In this document: in pieces, positions 1-6,312 of the stretch
How positions within the stretch are numbered: the first letter of the stretch is position 1
How the letters are laid out: each line of letters starts with the position of its first letter
Assembly: GCA_003250135.1 (NCBI GenBank)
Contig: QKHF01000047.1
Location: 1 to 9,054 of the forward strand
Direction: 5' to 3'
DNA length: 9,054 nucleotides
Origin: Paracoccaceae bacterium
GTDB taxonomy: Bacteria > Pseudomonadota > Alphaproteobacteria > Rhodobacterales > Rhodobacteraceae
Made by a program: the position numbers and the translations under genes
The notes under the pieces: generated by a model
Database searches by the model: none
What the model was told of the DNA's origin: nothing
The model's input: the letters and a program-made list of their open reading frames with translations, nothing else

Positions 1-686
1 AAACACGCCTCGCCATTTCGCTGTCGGGTCTGGGCGATGCGCGGGGCCTGAAGATCGCCGATATCGGCTGTGGGACGGGCGCCTCGACGCTGTTTCTGGC
101 GCGGGAGCTGGACGCCCAAATCACCGCTGTCGATTTCTTGCCGGAGTTTCTGGCGACGCTCGACAGCGCGGCGAAGCGCGCAGGTCTCAGCGACCGGATC
201 ACGACGCTCGCCGCCTCGATGGATGCGCTGTCTTTCGACGAGCAATCTCTAGATGCGATCTGGTCCGAAGGCGCGATCTACAACATGGGCTTCGAGGATG
301 GGGTGAAGGCGTGGCGGCGCTTCCTGAAGCCCGGGGGCGTTCTGGCTGTCTCTGAGCTGAGCTGGTTCACCAGTGAACGGCCCGCCGAGCTTGAGCGGCA
401 TTGGAAAGACGCCTACCCCGGCGTCGACACGGCCTCCGCCAAGATGGCGATCCTTGAGGCGAACGGGTTTTCGCCAGTCGGCTATTTCCCGCTGCCCGAG
501 CGATGCTGGCTGGAGAACTACTATCGCCCGATGCAGGCGCGGTTCGCCGATTTCCTGTCGCGCAATGGCGCATCGGAGGCCGCGCAGGCCATCGTGGAGG
601 CCGAAAAGGCCGAGATCGCGCTCTACGAGAAGTTTTCGGCGTTTTACGGCTACGGCTACTATATAGCGAAGCGAACCGCGGACTAA
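1..686 (+). CDS. Class I SAM-dependent methyltransferase, 5'-truncated by window edge
   Basis: The reading frame is open from position 3 to a TAA at 684-686, giving 227 visible residues; the true start lies upstream of the window. Visible residues 18-29 carry the SAM-binding motif I (IADIGCGTGAST), followed by the acidic end of beta-2 (AVDF, about residues 42-45). A later LKPGGVLAVSEL stretch is the usual post-motif strand of Methyltransf_11/25-type Rossmann enzymes. The C-terminal part is aromatic-rich (ENYYRPM, FYGYGYY) and may shape the substrate pocket. No membrane segment is visible, so it is probably cytosolic. The substrate cannot be told from sequence; small-molecule methylation is the family expectation. 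It sits 21 nt upstream of a DUF1638 gene and is probably co-transcribed with it. An internal TTG at 138 is not a credible start because it falls after motif I. Confidence 0.88.
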   Translation, partial: TRLAISLSGLGDARGLKIADIGCGTGASTLFLARELDAQITAVDFLPEFLATLDSAAKRAGLSDRITTLAASMDALSFDEQSLDAIWSEGAIYNMGFEDGVKAWRRFLKPGGVLAVSELSWFTSERPAELERHWKDAYPGVDTASAKMAILEANGFSPVGYFPLPERCWLENYYRPMQARFADFLSRNGASEAAQAIVEAEKAEIALYEKFSAFYGYGYYIAKRTAD

Positions 687-707
687 GCCGCGGATCTGGA
701 CGCCGCC

Positions 708-1361
708 ATGACAGACCTCGACCCGGATCGACTGACCGAAGAGGGCCTCGCGCAGCAATCCGCGAGCGCGGAGGGTCGCGTGCTGCTGATCGGCTGCGGC
801 GCGCTGGCGCGGGAGATTCTGGCGCTGAAAGCGGCGAACGGGTGGCGGGGCATGGACCTGACCTGCCTGCCCGCCAAGCTCCACAACCGCCCGCAACTGA
901 TCCCCGAGGCGGTGCGCGCCAAGGTGCGCGAGGGCCGCGCGGCGGGCTACGCCTCCATCTTCGTGGTCTACGCCGATTGCGGCACCGGCGGGCTCCTTGA
1001 CAAGGTCTGCGCCGAGGAGGGCGTGGAGCGCGTCGCCGGCCCGCATTGCTATGCGTTCTATGACGGGTTGGAGACGTTCGAGGGGCGTGGGGACGAGGAG
1101 ATGCGCGCCCTTTACCTGACCGACTTCCTCGCCCGGCAATTCGACACGCTGATCTGGCGGGGGCTCGGCCTGGACCGCCATCCGGAGTTGCGGGACGAGT
1201 ATTTCCGCCATTACGACCGGGTGGTCTATCTGGCGCAGACTGACGATCCCGACCTGACCCGCCGGGCGCAGGAAGGCGCCGCGCGGCTGGGCCTCAAGTT
1301 CGAGCGCCGGTTCAGCGGGTATGGCGACCTCGCCGCGGCTATCGCAGGGGCGGTGGACTGA
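708..1361 (+). CDS. DUF1638 domain-containing protein
   Basis: This 217-residue protein carries the DUF1638 signature. After a short variable N-terminus comes VLLIGCGALAREIL, then DLTCLPAKLHNRPQLIPEAV, IFVVYADCGTGGLLD, and a Cys/His-bearing GPHCYAFYDG block. The conserved Cys and His residues (GCGAL, CLPA, DCGTGG, HCY) suggest metal or cofactor binding, but this is inference and the biochemical function is not established. In other bacteria the family is often next to corrinoid and methyltransferase proteins of methylamine or one-carbon metabolism, so the methyltransferase directly upstream is a meaningful neighbour. The ATG at 708 has only a weak GGA-type ribosome site, consistent with translation from the upstream message. 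The gene ends 6 nt before the convergent PAS gene. Confidence 0.85.
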   Translation: MTDLDPDRLTEEGLAQQSASAEGRVLLIGCGALAREILALKAANGWRGMDLTCLPAKLHNRPQLIPEAVRAKVREGRAAGYASIFVVYADCGTGGLLDKVCAEEGVERVAGPHCYAFYDGLETFEGRGDEEMRALYLTDFLARQFDTLIWRGLGLDRHPELRDEYFRHYDRVVYLAQTDDPDLTRRAQEGAARLGLKFERRFSGYGDLAAAIAGAVD

Positions 1362-1367
1362 TCGCGC

Positions 1368-2135
1368 CTAATCTTCATCCCTGACCACGCGAAGATGCGG
1401 GCGAGCGCGATCCAGCGTCGTGACCGGCCGTTGATCCTCAGACGCGAACTTGCCGTCGATGGCCTTCAACTCGAAGGGCGCGCCGGATTCAGCCGCAGTC
1501 GGATAATCCGCCTCGGCCGGTTGCTCGTAGGCCATTGGGGTCTCGGGCCGCGCCTCGTTCGACTGGATTGCGCTGAGGCGAAGGTCCAGCGCGTTGAACA
1601 GTCGCGGTTCCGGTCCGCGCCAGACCCGCTCTCCCTCCACCACGACGGCCGACCCGATAATGCGGTTGATCTCGCCGGAATCCGCGCGCAGCGGCAGAAA
1701 GCAGAACTCGGCGAGAGTCCCGTCGATGGCGCCCACAGCGGGCGATTTTCCGGCGACGACGCCGGTGGCCGGGGCAGAGGTGACGCCCTCGATCAACTGG
1801 CTGATCCGGCCGCGCGACGCGTCGGCCCAGATCGAGCCCAGATTCATCCCGTTCAGCTCTATGCCAATCAGGTCGCACACCGCGTCGCCCGTCATGCGAA
1901 ACCGCGCCTCTTCGCCGCCGTTGCGCTCCAGAATGAAGGTGTTGGGCAAAAGCGCGCTGATCTCCGTGGGCTCCACTTCGCTGCGCAGCGGGGCGAACCG
2001 GCCGTCGCGAAGCTCCTCCCAATAAGCATGAAGCGCTTTGGTGGTCTGGTGGCGCATGGAATCCTGCGGCTCCGATTCAGCGAAAGAGAGTCTCGTAAAT
2101 GGACGAAAACATCTAAAATTGTACCGATCCAGCAT
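1368..2135 (-). CDS. PAS domain-containing protein (PAS_5 family)
   Basis: A 255-residue protein. Residues about 27-172 match the alphaproteobacterial PAS_5 (formerly DUF1457) type: HAYWEELRDGR, a PNTFILER strand, FRMTGDAVCDLIGIELNGMNLGSIW, and a C-terminal sheet with FCFLPLRAD and GSAVVVEG. Residues about 175-255 are Pro/Glu/Ala-rich and look disordered. There is no kinase, GGDEF/EAL or DNA-binding domain, so it is a stand-alone sensor or adaptor. The Caulobacter single-PAS protein MopJ has this type of architecture, but orthology is not claimed. The frame stays open upstream to 2231. I chose the ATG at 2133-2135 because a strong GGGAGGA ribosome site lies 6 nt before it and the extra N-terminus has no family character. 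The ligand is unknown. Confidence 0.82.
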   Translation of the reverse strand: MLDRYNFRCFRPFTRLSFAESEPQDSMRHQTTKALHAYWEELRDGRFAPLRSEVEPTEISALLPNTFILERNGGEEARFRMTGDAVCDLIGIELNGMNLGSIWADASRGRISQLIEGVTSAPATGVVAGKSPAVGAIDGTLAEFCFLPLRADSGEINRIIGSAVVVEGERVWRGPEPRLFNALDLRLSAIQSNEARPETPMAYEQPAEADYPTAAESGAPFELKAIDGKFASEDQRPVTTLDRARPHLRVVRDED

Positions 2136-2141
2136 CGCCTG

Positions 2142-2148
2142 TCCTCCC
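2142..2148 (-). promoter_or_regulatory. Shine-Dalgarno site that fixes the PAS gene start
   Basis: On the minus strand GGGAGGA sits 6 nt upstream of the ATG at 2133-2135. It is a near-ideal anti-16S match and favours this start over the upstream in-frame ATG at 2229-2231. Confidence 0.75.
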
Positions 2149-2264
2149 ATTTTTCGACGCGCTGTCCCAGATCGATCCAGTTTGGCTCGCGTCCGCGCCT
2201 CGCAAGGCGCCATCTGCGCTGAACTCAGCAATCGGCGTGCCAGTTTCCGGCGGCGTCCCGGCGA

Positions 2265-2293
2265 TTGGCGCCGCCGTCACGCGCCGTTACAAG
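2265..2293 (+). promoter_or_regulatory. Candidate sigma-70-type promoter for the yicC operon
   Basis: TTGGCG (2265-2270) and TACAAG (2288-2293) are separated by 17 bp, each matching 4 of 6 consensus bases. They would start transcription near 2300, about 23 nt before the yicC ATG. The match is moderate and GC-rich genomes give false positives; this is inference from spacing and position. The rest of the 187-bp divergent region (2136-2322) shows nothing else I can name, and I found no good promoter for the PAS gene. Confidence 0.35.
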
Positions 2294-2311
2294 GGGCGGA
2301 GGCGGAGAGGC

Positions 2312-2317
2312 GGGAGG
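2312..2317 (+). promoter_or_regulatory. Shine-Dalgarno site that fixes the yicC start
   Basis: GGGAGG lies 5 nt upstream of the ATG at 2323. The open frame extends upstream to 2038, antisense to the PAS gene, so this site is what decides the real start. Confidence 0.75.
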
Positions 2318-2322
2318 CTCCA

Positions 2323-3225
2323 ATGACGCTCAACAGCATGACCGGATTCGCCAGCGCCGAGGACGCGTCGGGCGCGCTGTCGTGGCGGTGGGAGCTGCGC
2401 AGCGTCAACGCCCGCGGCCTCGACCTGCGGCTGCGCCTGCCATCGGGGCGAGAGGGGCTGGAGCCGAAGCTGCGCGCCGCCTTGCAGGCGAGGCTGAAGC
2501 GCGGCGGGGTGACGGCGTCGCTGAACATTCTGGCCGGGGCCGAAGAGGCCGCGTTGCAACTGGATCGAGGCGGTTTGGCTGCCGCGGTTCAGGCGGCCGC
2601 GGAAGCGCGCGATGCGGCCCACGCGGCGGGGCTGGAGACGGCGCCGCTGTCGCTGGATGGCCTGTTGCAGATCCGCGGGGTGCTGATCTCTGGCGCCGCT
2701 GAGCCCGATGCGGAGGCCGCCGCGGCGCTGGAGGCCACGCTTCTGCAAAGCCTGGAAGAGGCGGCGGATGGGCTGGTCGCCGCCCGCGCCATGGAAGGCC
2801 AGGCGCTGACCCGCATCATCACCGCGCAAGTCGACGAGATCGAGAAGCTGGTGGTCGAAGCGGCCGCCTCGGCCGAGGCGCGGTCTGAGGCCGCCCGCGA
2901 CCGGTTGCGCGAAAAGCTCGACGCGCTGGTGGAGGCGGGCGCGGACATGTCCGAGGAGCGGCTGGCGCAGGAGCTGGCGCTGATCGCGGTGAAGAACGAC
3001 GTGCGGGAGGAAATCGACCGCCTGACCGCCCATGTCGCCGGCGCGCGGAAGCTGCTGCACGAGGTGCCGCCGGTCGGCCGCAAGCTGGATTTCCTCTGTC
3101 AGGAGTTTAATCGCGAGGCCAACACGCTTTGCTCCAAGTCGCTGTCCGAGGAGTTGACCCGCATCGGCCTCGCGCTGAAGGTCGTGATCGACCAGATGCG
3201 CGAGCAGGTTCAGAACGTGGAATGA
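2323..3225 (+). CDS. yicC: YicC family endoribonuclease
   Basis: A 300-residue protein with both YicC halves. The N-terminal domain begins MTLNSMTGFASAE and continues with WELRSVNARGLDLRLRLP and LKRGGVTASLNI, matching YicC_N (about residues 1-150). The C-terminal DUF1732 part (about 215-300) holds RLAQELALIAVKNDVREEIDRLTAH, GRKLDFLCQEFNREANTLCSKS and a terminal LALKVVIDQMREQVQNVE. The family is now described as an endoribonuclease acting on RNA in the cytosol. Length is normal for the family. The Ala/Glu-rich middle (about residues 80-210) looks helical. The start at 2323 is set by the GGGAGG site and the family N-terminus. Its stop overlaps the gmk start (ATGA), so the two are translationally coupled; a yicC-gmk neighbourhood is common in proteobacteria. 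Confidence 0.95.
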   Translation: MTLNSMTGFASAEDASGALSWRWELRSVNARGLDLRLRLPSGREGLEPKLRAALQARLKRGGVTASLNILAGAEEAALQLDRGGLAAAVQAAAEARDAAHAAGLETAPLSLDGLLQIRGVLISGAAEPDAEAAAALEATLLQSLEEAADGLVAARAMEGQALTRIITAQVDEIEKLVVEAAASAEARSEAARDRLREKLDALVEAGADMSEERLAQELALIAVKNDVREEIDRLTAHVAGARKLLHEVPPVGRKLDFLCQEFNREANTLCSKSLSEELTRIGLALKVVIDQMREQVQNVE

Positions 3226-3884
3226 CAGGAATGCCGAAAGACCTGCACCGCCGTGGGCTCCTCTTCGTGCTCTCCTCGCCCTCGGGCGCCGGGAAATCCA
3301 CGCTGTCGCGGCGGCTGCTGGAGGGCGACTCCAATTTCCGCCTGTCGATCTCCGCCACCACCCGACTGCCGCGCCCCGGCGAGGTGGACGGCGAACATTA
3401 CTTCTTCGTCTCGCGCGAACGTTTTCAGCAGATGGTCGCGAATGGCGAGATGCTGGAGCACGCCGAGGTGTTCGGCAATCTCTATGGAACCCCGCGCGCG
3501 CCGGTCGAAGACTGGCTTTCAAGAGAGCGCGACATCCTGTTCGACGTCGACTGGCAAGGCGCCTCGCAACTTCGGGATTCTGCTCTAAGCGCTGACCTTG
3601 TAACGGTTTTCGTCTTGCCGCCGTCGATCGCCGAGTTGCACCGGCGGCTGGTGGCGCGCGGGCAGGACTCGGATGAGGTGATCGCAGGCCGCATGGCCAA
3701 GAGCCAGGCCGAATACAGCCACTGGCGCGAATACGACTACATCCTGATCAACGACGACCTGGACGCCTGTCAGAAAAAAATCGAGACCATCGTGGCGGCC
3801 GAGCGCCTGCGCCGCGCACGGCAGATCGGCCTCGGCGGCTTCGTCGCCGGGCTCGACCGGGAATATGAGGAGACATTCGGATGA
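3222..3884 (+). CDS. gmk: Guanylate kinase
   Basis: Guanylate kinase phosphorylates GMP or dGMP with ATP in cytosolic purine nucleotide synthesis. The 220-residue product shows the P-loop SSPSGAGKST (residues 18-27), the GMP-binding block SATTRLPRPGEVDGEHYFF, EHAEVFGNLYGTPR, the DVDWQGASQLR strand, and the lid segment RLVARGQDS. It ends with YDYILINDDLDACQKKIETIV and a basic ERLRRARQ tail. Every expected element is intact. The start at 3222 overlaps the yicC stop as ATGA; a second in-frame ATG at 3231 (residue 4) is possible but has AGGA directly abutting it, too close for a ribosome site. The gene ends in another ATGA overlap with the downstream gamma-carbonic anhydrase. Confidence 0.97.
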   Translation: MTGMPKDLHRRGLLFVLSSPSGAGKSTLSRRLLEGDSNFRLSISATTRLPRPGEVDGEHYFFVSRERFQQMVANGEMLEHAEVFGNLYGTPRAPVEDWLSRERDILFDVDWQGASQLRDSALSADLVTVFVLPPSIAELHRRLVARGQDSDEVIAGRMAKSQAEYSHWREYDYILINDDLDACQKKIETIVAAERLRRARQIGLGGFVAGLDREYEETFG

Positions 3885-4411
3885 GCGAGATCTTCACCCT
3901 CGACGGCATGATGCCGGACCTGCCCGCGGACGGCGACTATTTCATCGCGCCCGGCGCGCGGGTGATCGGCCGGGTGAAGCTCGGCGCCGGCGCCAGCGTC
4001 TGGTTCAACGCGGTGCTGCGCGGCGATGGCGAACGGATCGAGGTCGGCGAGGGCTCGAACATTCAGGACGGCTCGGTCGTGCACACCGATCCCGGTTGCC
4101 CGACGATCATCGGCCGCAACTGCACCATCGGCCATATGGCCATCGTCCATGGTTGCGAGCTGGGCGACAACGTGTTGGTCGGCATGGGCGCGACGGTGCT
4201 GAACAACGCGAAGATCGGCAAGAACTGTCTGATTGGCGCGAACGCGCTGGTCACCGAGGGCAAGGTGATCCCGGAAGGCTCGCTGGTGGTCGGCGCGCCC
4301 GCCAAGGTGATCCGCCCGCTGGACGGCGAGGCGATCGCCGGACTCATCCGTTCGGCCGAGACCTATCAGGCCAACGCGCGCCGCTTCAAGGCGGGGCTGG
4401 CGCCCGTCTAG
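3881..4411 (+). CDS. Gamma-carbonic anhydrase family protein (left-handed beta-helix)
   Basis: A 176-residue hexapeptide-repeat protein of the YrdA/PaaY/CaiE type, expected to be a trimer. The three zinc ligands are visible as His68 (VVHTD), His85 and His90 (GHMAIVHGC). Residues equivalent to Arg59, Asp61 and Gln75 of the archaeal enzyme Cam are present as Arg47, Asp49 and Gln62 with the same spacing. The stretch between the first two His residues is shorter than in Cam, so the acidic loop carrying Cam's catalytic Glu is absent, as in most bacterial homologues. Carbonic anhydrase activity is therefore plausible but not assured; acyl-CoA-related roles are known for PaaY. The ATG overlaps the gmk stop by 4 nt, making it the third gene of the yicC operon. 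It ends 3 nt from the chpT stop. Confidence 0.93.
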   Translation: MSEIFTLDGMMPDLPADGDYFIAPGARVIGRVKLGAGASVWFNAVLRGDGERIEVGEGSNIQDGSVVHTDPGCPTIIGRNCTIGHMAIVHGCELGDNVLVGMGATVLNNAKIGKNCLIGANALVTEGKVIPEGSLVVGAPAKVIRPLDGEAIAGLIRSAETYQANARRFKAGLAPV

Positions 4412-4414
4412 GTG

Positions 4415-5101
4415 CTAGCCCGGCGCGACGACGGTCGCCGACGACCCGCCCGTCGTCAGGCAGGGCGCCACAGCGGACAGCCCCAGACGCCCGTCCTCCA
4501 TCTCGATCTTGAGCAGCGCGCCGGTCGCCTGCGCCAACCGCGTCAGCGCCACCAGATGCGCGTCGCGCGGCTGCGCCGGGCTGGGCGGGCGCAGCTCCTC
4601 GATCGCCGCCCTCGCCGCCGGGCTGAGCCTGAGGACCTGCCCGATCGCCTCTACGCAGAATTTCTCCACCGGTTGGACGCCCCCGTCGGGCGGGTCCTCG
4701 GGCGAGGCCGACAGGGCCAGCCGCCCACCGCGGGGCAGGGCGGACGCACCGGTCAGCGCCAGCATCAGCGCCATCCGCGCGGTGTTGCGCGACAGACTCC
4801 CGCGCATGGATGGGCCCGATATTTTCAAGCGCTCGCTTTCCAGATGTCGCGCGGCGATCCGGGCGAGCGTCGCGATCTCCACCGGGCCGCCGGCCGAGCC
4901 GCCGAAGGCGATGCGGAAGAAGGCGATGGCGTCCGCCGCCCGACCCGCGCTCTGCGACGCCAGTCGGAACTCGGGCCGCTCCGCAAGGGCGGGGTCGTCC
5001 TCGGCCATCAGCTCCAACCCGTTGCTCACCGCGCCGACCGGACTTATCAAGTCATGACAGATGCGAGAGCAAAAGAGCGAAACCAGATCCATGTCGTTCA
5101 T
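4415..5101 (-). CDS. chpT: ChpT-like histidine phosphotransferase
   Basis: A 228-residue protein with the ChpT signature at its N-terminus, VSLFCSRICHDLISPVGAVSNGLELM; His16 in CHDLISP is the expected phospho-accepting histidine on the dimerisation helix. The rest resembles the degenerate Bergerat-like fold of the family (GGPVEIATLARIAARHLES, ARMALMLALTGASALPRGG, LVALTRLAQATGALLKIE). In Caulobacter, ChpT passes phosphate from the hybrid kinase CckA to CtrA and CpdR; in Rhodobacterales the same relay controls motility and gene transfer agents. Neither cckA nor ctrA is in the window. The open frame runs upstream to 5317, but the start at 5101 fits the family N-terminus; the ATG at 5092 (residue 4) is an alternative. 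The ribosome site is weak (a GGGGG run 6 nt upstream). It is divergent from DUF3553. Confidence 0.88.
   Translation of the reverse strand: MNDMDLVSLFCSRICHDLISPVGAVSNGLELMAEDDPALAERPEFRLASQSAGRAADAIAFFRIAFGGSAGGPVEIATLARIAARHLESERLKISGPSMRGSLSRNTARMALMLALTGASALPRGGRLALSASPEDPPDGGVQPVEKFCVEAIGQVLRLSPAARAAIEELRPPSPAQPRDAHLVALTRLAQATGALLKIEMEDGRLGLSAVAPCLTTGGSSATVVAPG
5022..5050 (+). promoter_or_regulatory. Possible promoter for the DUF3553 gene inside chpT
   Basis: TTGCTC (5022-5027) and TATCAA (5045-5050) are spaced by 17 bp within the 5' end of chpT. The -10 matches 4 of 6 bases and the -35 only 3 of 6. It is offered because the 42-bp gap between chpT and DUF3553 is too small for two separate promoters. 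Weak, inferred. Confidence 0.22.
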
Positions 5102-5122
5102 TGAAACCCCCAATGTCGCCCG

Positions 5123-5144
5123 CGCTGGCGTGGGTGCGCCAGCG
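5123..5144. repeat. Perfect 8-bp inverted repeat at the DUF3553 start
   Basis: CGCTGGCG (5123-5130) and CGCCAGCG (5137-5144) form a perfect, very GC-rich 8-bp stem with a 6-nt loop. The 3' arm ends on the G of the GTG start codon of the DUF3553 gene. There is no T-tract on either strand, so it is not an intrinsic terminator. It could sequester the start region in RNA or be a protein-binding palindrome between two divergent genes. Confidence 0.6.
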
Positions 5145-5323
5145 TGAACGACCTTCTGGAAATCGGCGCCCTCGTGCGCCATCCCAGCCAACCCGAATGG
5201 GGGCTTGGCCAGGTGCAGTCGATCATCGGCGACCGCATCACCGTGAATTTCGAGCATGCGGGAAAGGTCGTCATCGACGGCCGGGTCGTGCAACTGACGC
5301 TCGAATCGTTGGACCATTTCTGA
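5144..5323 (+). CDS. DUF3553 domain-containing small protein
   Basis: A 59-residue protein starting at GTG (5144-5146) and ending at TGA (5321-5323). It reads (V/M)NDLLEIGALVRHP, then PEWGLGQVQSIIGDRITVNFEH and AGKVVIDGRVVQL, which is the DUF3553 pattern: a small SH3-like/CarD-like beta fold with the WGLGQVQS and VTVNFEHAGK strands. The function of the family is unknown; similar short domains occur at the ends of helicases and repair proteins, so a nucleic-acid or protein interaction role is a guess. No upstream in-frame ATG exists, and GTG followed by NDLL matches the usual family start. There is no clear Shine-Dalgarno site, and the start abuts a perfect hairpin. It is easily missed because it is under 60 residues and starts with GTG. 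Confidence 0.85.
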   Translation: MNDLLEIGALVRHPSQPEWGLGQVQSIIGDRITVNFEHAGKVVIDGRVVQLTLESLDHF

Positions 5324-5498
5324 CGGCGCGCCCCTTGATGGGCCGACGTTGACCCCATCGTGGTAAAGAATCTGTTAAGCGCTGCGCGCCTCCTGCGACG
5401 GTGGCGATTGTTGCGTCGGATTGACCGGTCTCCTAATGTCTCGCGGCGAGCGGGCGGGGGGCGTTCCGGTCCGCGAAGTTCTTGGGAGGCGCGGCTTA
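5324..5498 (+). promoter_or_regulatory. Leader region upstream of olsBA
   Basis: This 175-bp stretch has no gene of its own and probably holds the olsBA promoter. TTGACC (5349-5354) is a good -35-like hexamer, but the best -10 at suitable spacing, TGTTAA (5373-5378, 18 bp), matches only 3 of 6. A second TTGACC (5421-5426) has no -10 partner. The exact promoter is not resolved. A frame extending olsB upstream to 5421 is open here but has no family character. Confidence 0.3.
5484..5489 (+). promoter_or_regulatory. Shine-Dalgarno site that fixes the olsB start
   Basis: GGGAGG lies 9 nt upstream of the ATG at 5499 and favours it over upstream in-frame ATGs at 5421 and 5436. Confidence 0.65.
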
Positions 5499-6299
5499 AT
5501 GCGAATCGACGCGGGCCGGTTCACGGTCAGACTCGCCGAGTCGGAGAGAGATGTCGCAGCCGCACAGCGCCTACGGTATCGCGTTTTCGTGGAAGAAATG
5601 GGGGCGACGCCCGACCCTGAGGACGCCAAGCTGCGGCAGGAGCGCGACCGCTTCGATCCCTATTTTGAGCACCTGCTTCTGATCGACAACGAGTCGGAAT
5701 CGAATGATCCGCTGGATTATGTCGCGGGCGTATATCGTCTGATGACCGGCTCGGCCGCGCGGGCGGGAATCGGCTTTTACGGCGCGTCGGAATACGACCT
5801 GACCAAGATGATCGAGTTTCCCGAGGAGACTCTGGAACTGGGCCGGTCCTGCGTCTCCGCCAAGCATCGCGGCGGGGCGGGCATGCACCTGCTCTGGACC
5901 GGGCTCGGGCAGTATGTCGCCGAGCACGGAGTGCGGATCATGTTCGGCACCGCCAGCTTCCACGGCGCCGATCCCAAGCCGCTCGCCCAGCCTCTGTCCT
6001 ATCTCTACTACAACCACCTGGCGCCCGAGGATCTGCGCGTGCGCGCGATCGAAGGCGCCTATGAGCCGATGAACCTGCTGCCTGAGGACCAGGTCGACAA
6101 GGCCCAGGCGATGCGGCAGATCCCGGCGCTGATCAAGGCCTATATCCGTCTGGGCGGCTTCGTCGGCGACGGGGCCTATGTGGATCACGAGTTCAATACG
6201 GTCGACGTCTGTCTGCTGATGGACACCGCCCGCATGGTCGACCGCTACCGCAAGTTCTATCAGACGGACGGCGCCGCGCCGAGCGGCGCGCAGGTCTGA
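5499..6299 (+). CDS. olsB: L-ornithine N-alpha-acyltransferase (OlsB-type GNAT)
   Basis: OlsB transfers a 3-hydroxyacyl chain from acyl-ACP to the alpha-amino group of ornithine, giving lyso-ornithine lipid. The 266-residue product has the family's opening block RLAESERDVAAAQRLRYRVFVEEMG (residues about 11-35), then DPYFEHLLLID, YVAGVYRLM, GFYGASEYDLTKM and LELGRSCVSAKHRGGAGMHLLW (about 113-132). After this come FGTASFHGADP and YIRLGGFVGDGAYVDHEFNTVDVCLLMD, typical of the GNAT-like N-acyltransferase that also appears fused in hemolysin-like acyltransferases. The length is usual for alphaproteobacterial OlsB. No signal peptide is seen; the enzyme should act at the cytoplasmic membrane face. 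olsA follows after 13 nt, which makes the assignment firm. Confidence 0.93.
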   Translation: MRIDAGRFTVRLAESERDVAAAQRLRYRVFVEEMGATPDPEDAKLRQERDRFDPYFEHLLLIDNESESNDPLDYVAGVYRLMTGSAARAGIGFYGASEYDLTKMIEFPEETLELGRSCVSAKHRGGAGMHLLWTGLGQYVAEHGVRIMFGTASFHGADPKPLAQPLSYLYYNHLAPEDLRVRAIEGAYEPMNLLPEDQVDKAQAMRQIPALIKAYIRLGGFVGDGAYVDHEFNTVDVCLLMDTARMVDRYRKFYQTDGAAPSGAQV

Positions 6300-6312
6300 C
6301 GGGCTATCCGCC

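Noticed and set aside
249..1211. 320-aa minus-strand open frame across the methyltransferase/DUF1638 junction
   Set aside because: Covers two well-supported genes on the other strand and has only repetitive His/Arg/Gly-rich content.
2038..2322. 95-residue N-terminal extension of yicC
   Set aside because: It is antisense to the PAS gene start region, lacks family character, and a good ribosome site precedes the ATG at 2323.
2287..3522. 411-aa minus-strand open frame antisense to yicC and gmk
   Set aside because: Arg/Gln/Pro-rich translation without family motifs; typical antisense shadow in GC-rich DNA. The plus strand encodes clearly recognisable YicC and Gmk.
5372..5399. Possible Pho box from spaced CTGTTAA, CTGCGCG and CTGCGAC units near olsB
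   Set aside because: Only the CTG core recurs, the spacing is 10 then 11 bp, and the remaining positions do not match the CTGTCAT pattern; chance is likely in GC-rich DNA.
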